Shown in pieces: positions 62,687 to 64,000 of a DNA stretch of 64,000 nucleotides. Location of the stretch: contig NZ_CP045699.1 in the NCBI RefSeq assembly GCF_009601765.2, positions 1,178,001 to 1,242,000 of the forward strand, in the 5' to 3' direction. The DNA is from Vibrio algicola. Its GTDB lineage: Bacteria > Pseudomonadota > Gammaproteobacteria > Enterobacterales > Vibrionaceae. The first letter of the stretch is position 1. Each line of letters starts with the position of its first letter. Under the pieces are notes generated by a model, which ran no database searches, was not told the DNA's origin, and was given only the letters and a program-made list of their open reading frames with translations. The position numbers and the translations under genes are program-made.

Positions 62687-63409
62687 ATGCACCCAGAGAA
62701 TCTCAATCACTCAAGTAATGATGAAACCCCAGTGTTCGATCCAAAAGCCACCAATGCGGATGCACAAGACGCTTCAATACAAGATGGAGCGATACAAGAC
62801 GAAGCAGCACAAGATGGCAGCGCGGACAATGCGACGGCCGAGATTTATGGTTTATTGGCTTGTTTACTGCGTCAATCGCCTAATCAAGAAATTTTAGATT
62901 GGTTGAGCGAACTTGAAGTAGAAGAAAGTGATGTTCACGCCATGTCGAATGCTTGGTTTGGGTTAAAACAAGCCTCACAAACGGCTAAAATTGAAGATTT
63001 GGAAGATGAATACCAAGATTTATTTATTGGTATTGGTTGTGGTGAAGTCGTGCCATTTAGTTCATGGCATATAGCCGGCACTTTAATGGAAAAGCCATTG
63101 GTGCATATTCGCCAGGACCTGAAACGTTTGGGCTTTGAACGTCAACAAGATGTGCGTGAACCAGAAGATAACATCGCGGCATTATTAGAAGTGATGTCTA
63201 TGTTGCAAAGTGAAGGGTTTGACGATCAGCAATCTTTCTTTAATGCTCATATTAAGCCTTGGTTTGTCTCATTTTGTAATGCCATAGAACAAGCAAAATC
63301 GGCGCAATATTACCAAGCCGTGTCACGCGCCTTACGTCACTTTTGTTTGATTGAACAAACCCGTTACACCCAAAAATCCGATGGCATCGAAATCACGAAC
63401 CTGAAATAA
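62687..63409 (+). CDS. TorD/DmsD-family maturation chaperone
   Basis: 240 residues. After a ~40-residue acidic, repeat-rich N terminus (ASIQDGAIQDEAAQDGSA), the all-helical TorD fold follows: IYGLLACLLRQSPNQEIL, EDEYQDLFIGIGCGEVVPFSSWH (the family's YxxLF-G-x6-P motif) and LRHFCLIEQ. Such chaperones hold the Tat signal of a molybdoenzyme until its cofactor is inserted, here presumably the formate dehydrogenase at the right edge. Confidence 0.9.
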   Translation: MHPENLNHSSNDETPVFDPKATNADAQDASIQDGAIQDEAAQDGSADNATAEIYGLLACLLRQSPNQEILDWLSELEVEESDVHAMSNAWFGLKQASQTAKIEDLEDEYQDLFIGIGCGEVVPFSSWHIAGTLMEKPLVHIRQDLKRLGFERQQDVREPEDNIAALLEVMSMLQSEGFDDQQSFFNAHIKPWFVSFCNAIEQAKSAQYYQAVSRALRHFCLIEQTRYTQKSDGIEITNLK

Positions 63410-63550
63410 ATATCGATCCATACCCGACATTAAAATTGTCTTGTGCAACTTTGCATAAGAGAAGAAAGCAACATGAGCAATTAGAAATCAAAGCTGAAAA
63501 GTAGAGATTTCCCTAAAGGCCAAACCAATATGGCCAAGAAGGAGCAATAA

Positions 63551-63769
63551 ATGAAAACATCAAAACCTCTCGACCAGAGCGTCAACGAAAGTCGACGTGG
63601 GTTGCTAAAAGGTATGACAACAGCGGTTGTTGTCGGCGGCGCTGTCGCAGCTGGACTTTCTGGCAGTGCGGTCGCAAGTGAGCCGAAAGCTCAAAATACC
63701 GAGCAACCAAAACTGAAAAAGGGCTATCACGAAACGCAACACATTCGTGATTATTTCGATTCTCTATAG
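63551..63769 (+). CDS. Small twin-arginine signal protein of the formate dehydrogenase cluster
   Basis: 72 residues. A twin-arginine signal (ESRRGLLKGMTTAVVVGGAVAAGLSG) is followed by only ~35 residues ending GYHETQHIRDYFDSL. Similar tiny Tat proteins precede fdhA in many proteobacteria and are thought to be a structural or maturation subunit. The catalytic subunit gene begins 11 bases later. Confidence 0.9.
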   Translation: MKTSKPLDQSVNESRRGLLKGMTTAVVVGGAVAAGLSGSAVASEPKAQNTEQPKLKKGYHETQHIRDYFDSL

Positions 63770-63780
63770 GAGTTGCGATT

Positions 63781-64000
63781 ATGAAATTGACTAAACGCTC
63801 CGATAGCGTATCTAAAAGTGAAAATCAACTAGGCTTGAGTCGTCGTGCCTTTATGAAAAATACCACAATTGCCGCGGGTGGCACTGTGGTTGGAGCATCA
63901 ATGTTTGCTCCTGGCATTATGAAAAAAGCGCAAGCCCAAGACGTTGACCGCTCAGCCCCAACAGAAGTTAAGCGTACAATTTGTTCTCACTGTTCTGTTG
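63781..64000 (+). CDS. fdhA: Formate dehydrogenase catalytic subunit, 5' part
   Basis: The window ends inside this gene; 73 codons are visible. A Tat signal (LSRRAFMKNTTIAAGGTVVGASMFAPGIMKKAQA) shows export to the periplasm with bound cofactor, and EVKRTICSHCSV is the start of the 4Fe-4S site of molybdopterin oxidoreductases. The active-site Cys or selenocysteine lies beyond the edge. The neighbours mobAB-moeA, tup, fdhD and torD-like genes all serve this enzyme. Confidence 0.92.
   Translation, partial: MKLTKRSDSVSKSENQLGLSRRAFMKNTTIAAGGTVVGASMFAPGIMKKAQAQDVDRSAPTEVKRTICSHCSV

Overview
The window reads as an AT-rich gammaproteobacterial chromosome, almost certainly from the Vibrionaceae. Reasons: the E. 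coli-like rlmI/acyP/tusE/yccA order, DUF1415, DUF2058 and DUF2750 genes, the fused MobB-MoeA, a Vibrio-type formate dehydrogenase cluster, and above all a short array of integron cassettes with Vibrio-type attC sites. No rRNA, prophage or CRISPR array was seen.

Layout. 0.3-5.7 kb: a minus-strand operon of a membrane-anchored DUF2760 protein and two Hsp70-family ATPases, with a possible heat-shock promoter. 6-16 kb: housekeeping and transport genes (DEDDh exonuclease, cystine symporter, LysE-type exporter, acetyltransferase, NUDIX-PAP2 fusion, queC, rhodanese, DUF2750, rlmI, acyP, tusE, yccA). 17.4-19.1 kb: a secreted GH19 chitinase broken by one in-frame amber codon. 19.3-23.5 kb: a general amino-acid ABC transporter (aapJQMP). 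24-27 kb: a siroheme-type dehydrogenase/chelatase followed by btuC and btuD, the latter two split by a 261-bp MITE that also occurs at 14.9 kb. 27.1-27.2 kb: a sigma-54 promoter directly followed by a terminator, a strong candidate for an unannotated small RNA. 27-38 kb: MazG-like protein, dadA, SMR pump, lipocalin, a two-component system with eptA and a MipA/OmpV protein (envelope modification), dbpA, a glutaredoxin, DUF1415, DUF2058.

38.3-42 kb is the accessory region: palindromic repeats, an orphan LexA-controlled promoter, four integron cassettes separated by three attC sites without an integrase (a CALIN), then an internally deleted IS3-family element abutting the last 37 codons of an aldo/keto reductase. 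42-45.8 kb: GST, zntB, an EamA transporter, a sterol-desaturase-like protein. 45.9-51.1 kb: a TPP riboswitch controlling thiD-thiZ-thiX-thiY-thiM-thiE (thiamine precursor uptake and salvage). 51.3-53.2 kb: a dicarboxylate/amino-acid symporter and two identical tRNA-Val(GAC) genes.

53.5-64 kb is a coherent molybdenum/tungsten and formate dehydrogenase module: mobB-moeA fusion, mobA, tupCBA tungstate uptake, fdhD, and divergently DUF3305, DUF3306, a four-cluster ferredoxin, a TorD-type chaperone, a small Tat-signal protein and the start of the formate dehydrogenase catalytic subunit, cut by the window end.

The points most worth a second look are the sigma-54 small RNA candidate, the orphan SOS promoter with its 13-bp inverted repeat, the dual-Hsp70/DUF2760 operon, the CALIN with its IS-associated deletion, the amber-interrupted chitinase, the truncated SUMT domain on the siroheme enzyme, and the MITE that supplies the btuC stop codon. 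All family assignments are by reading the protein sequences; no database search was run.
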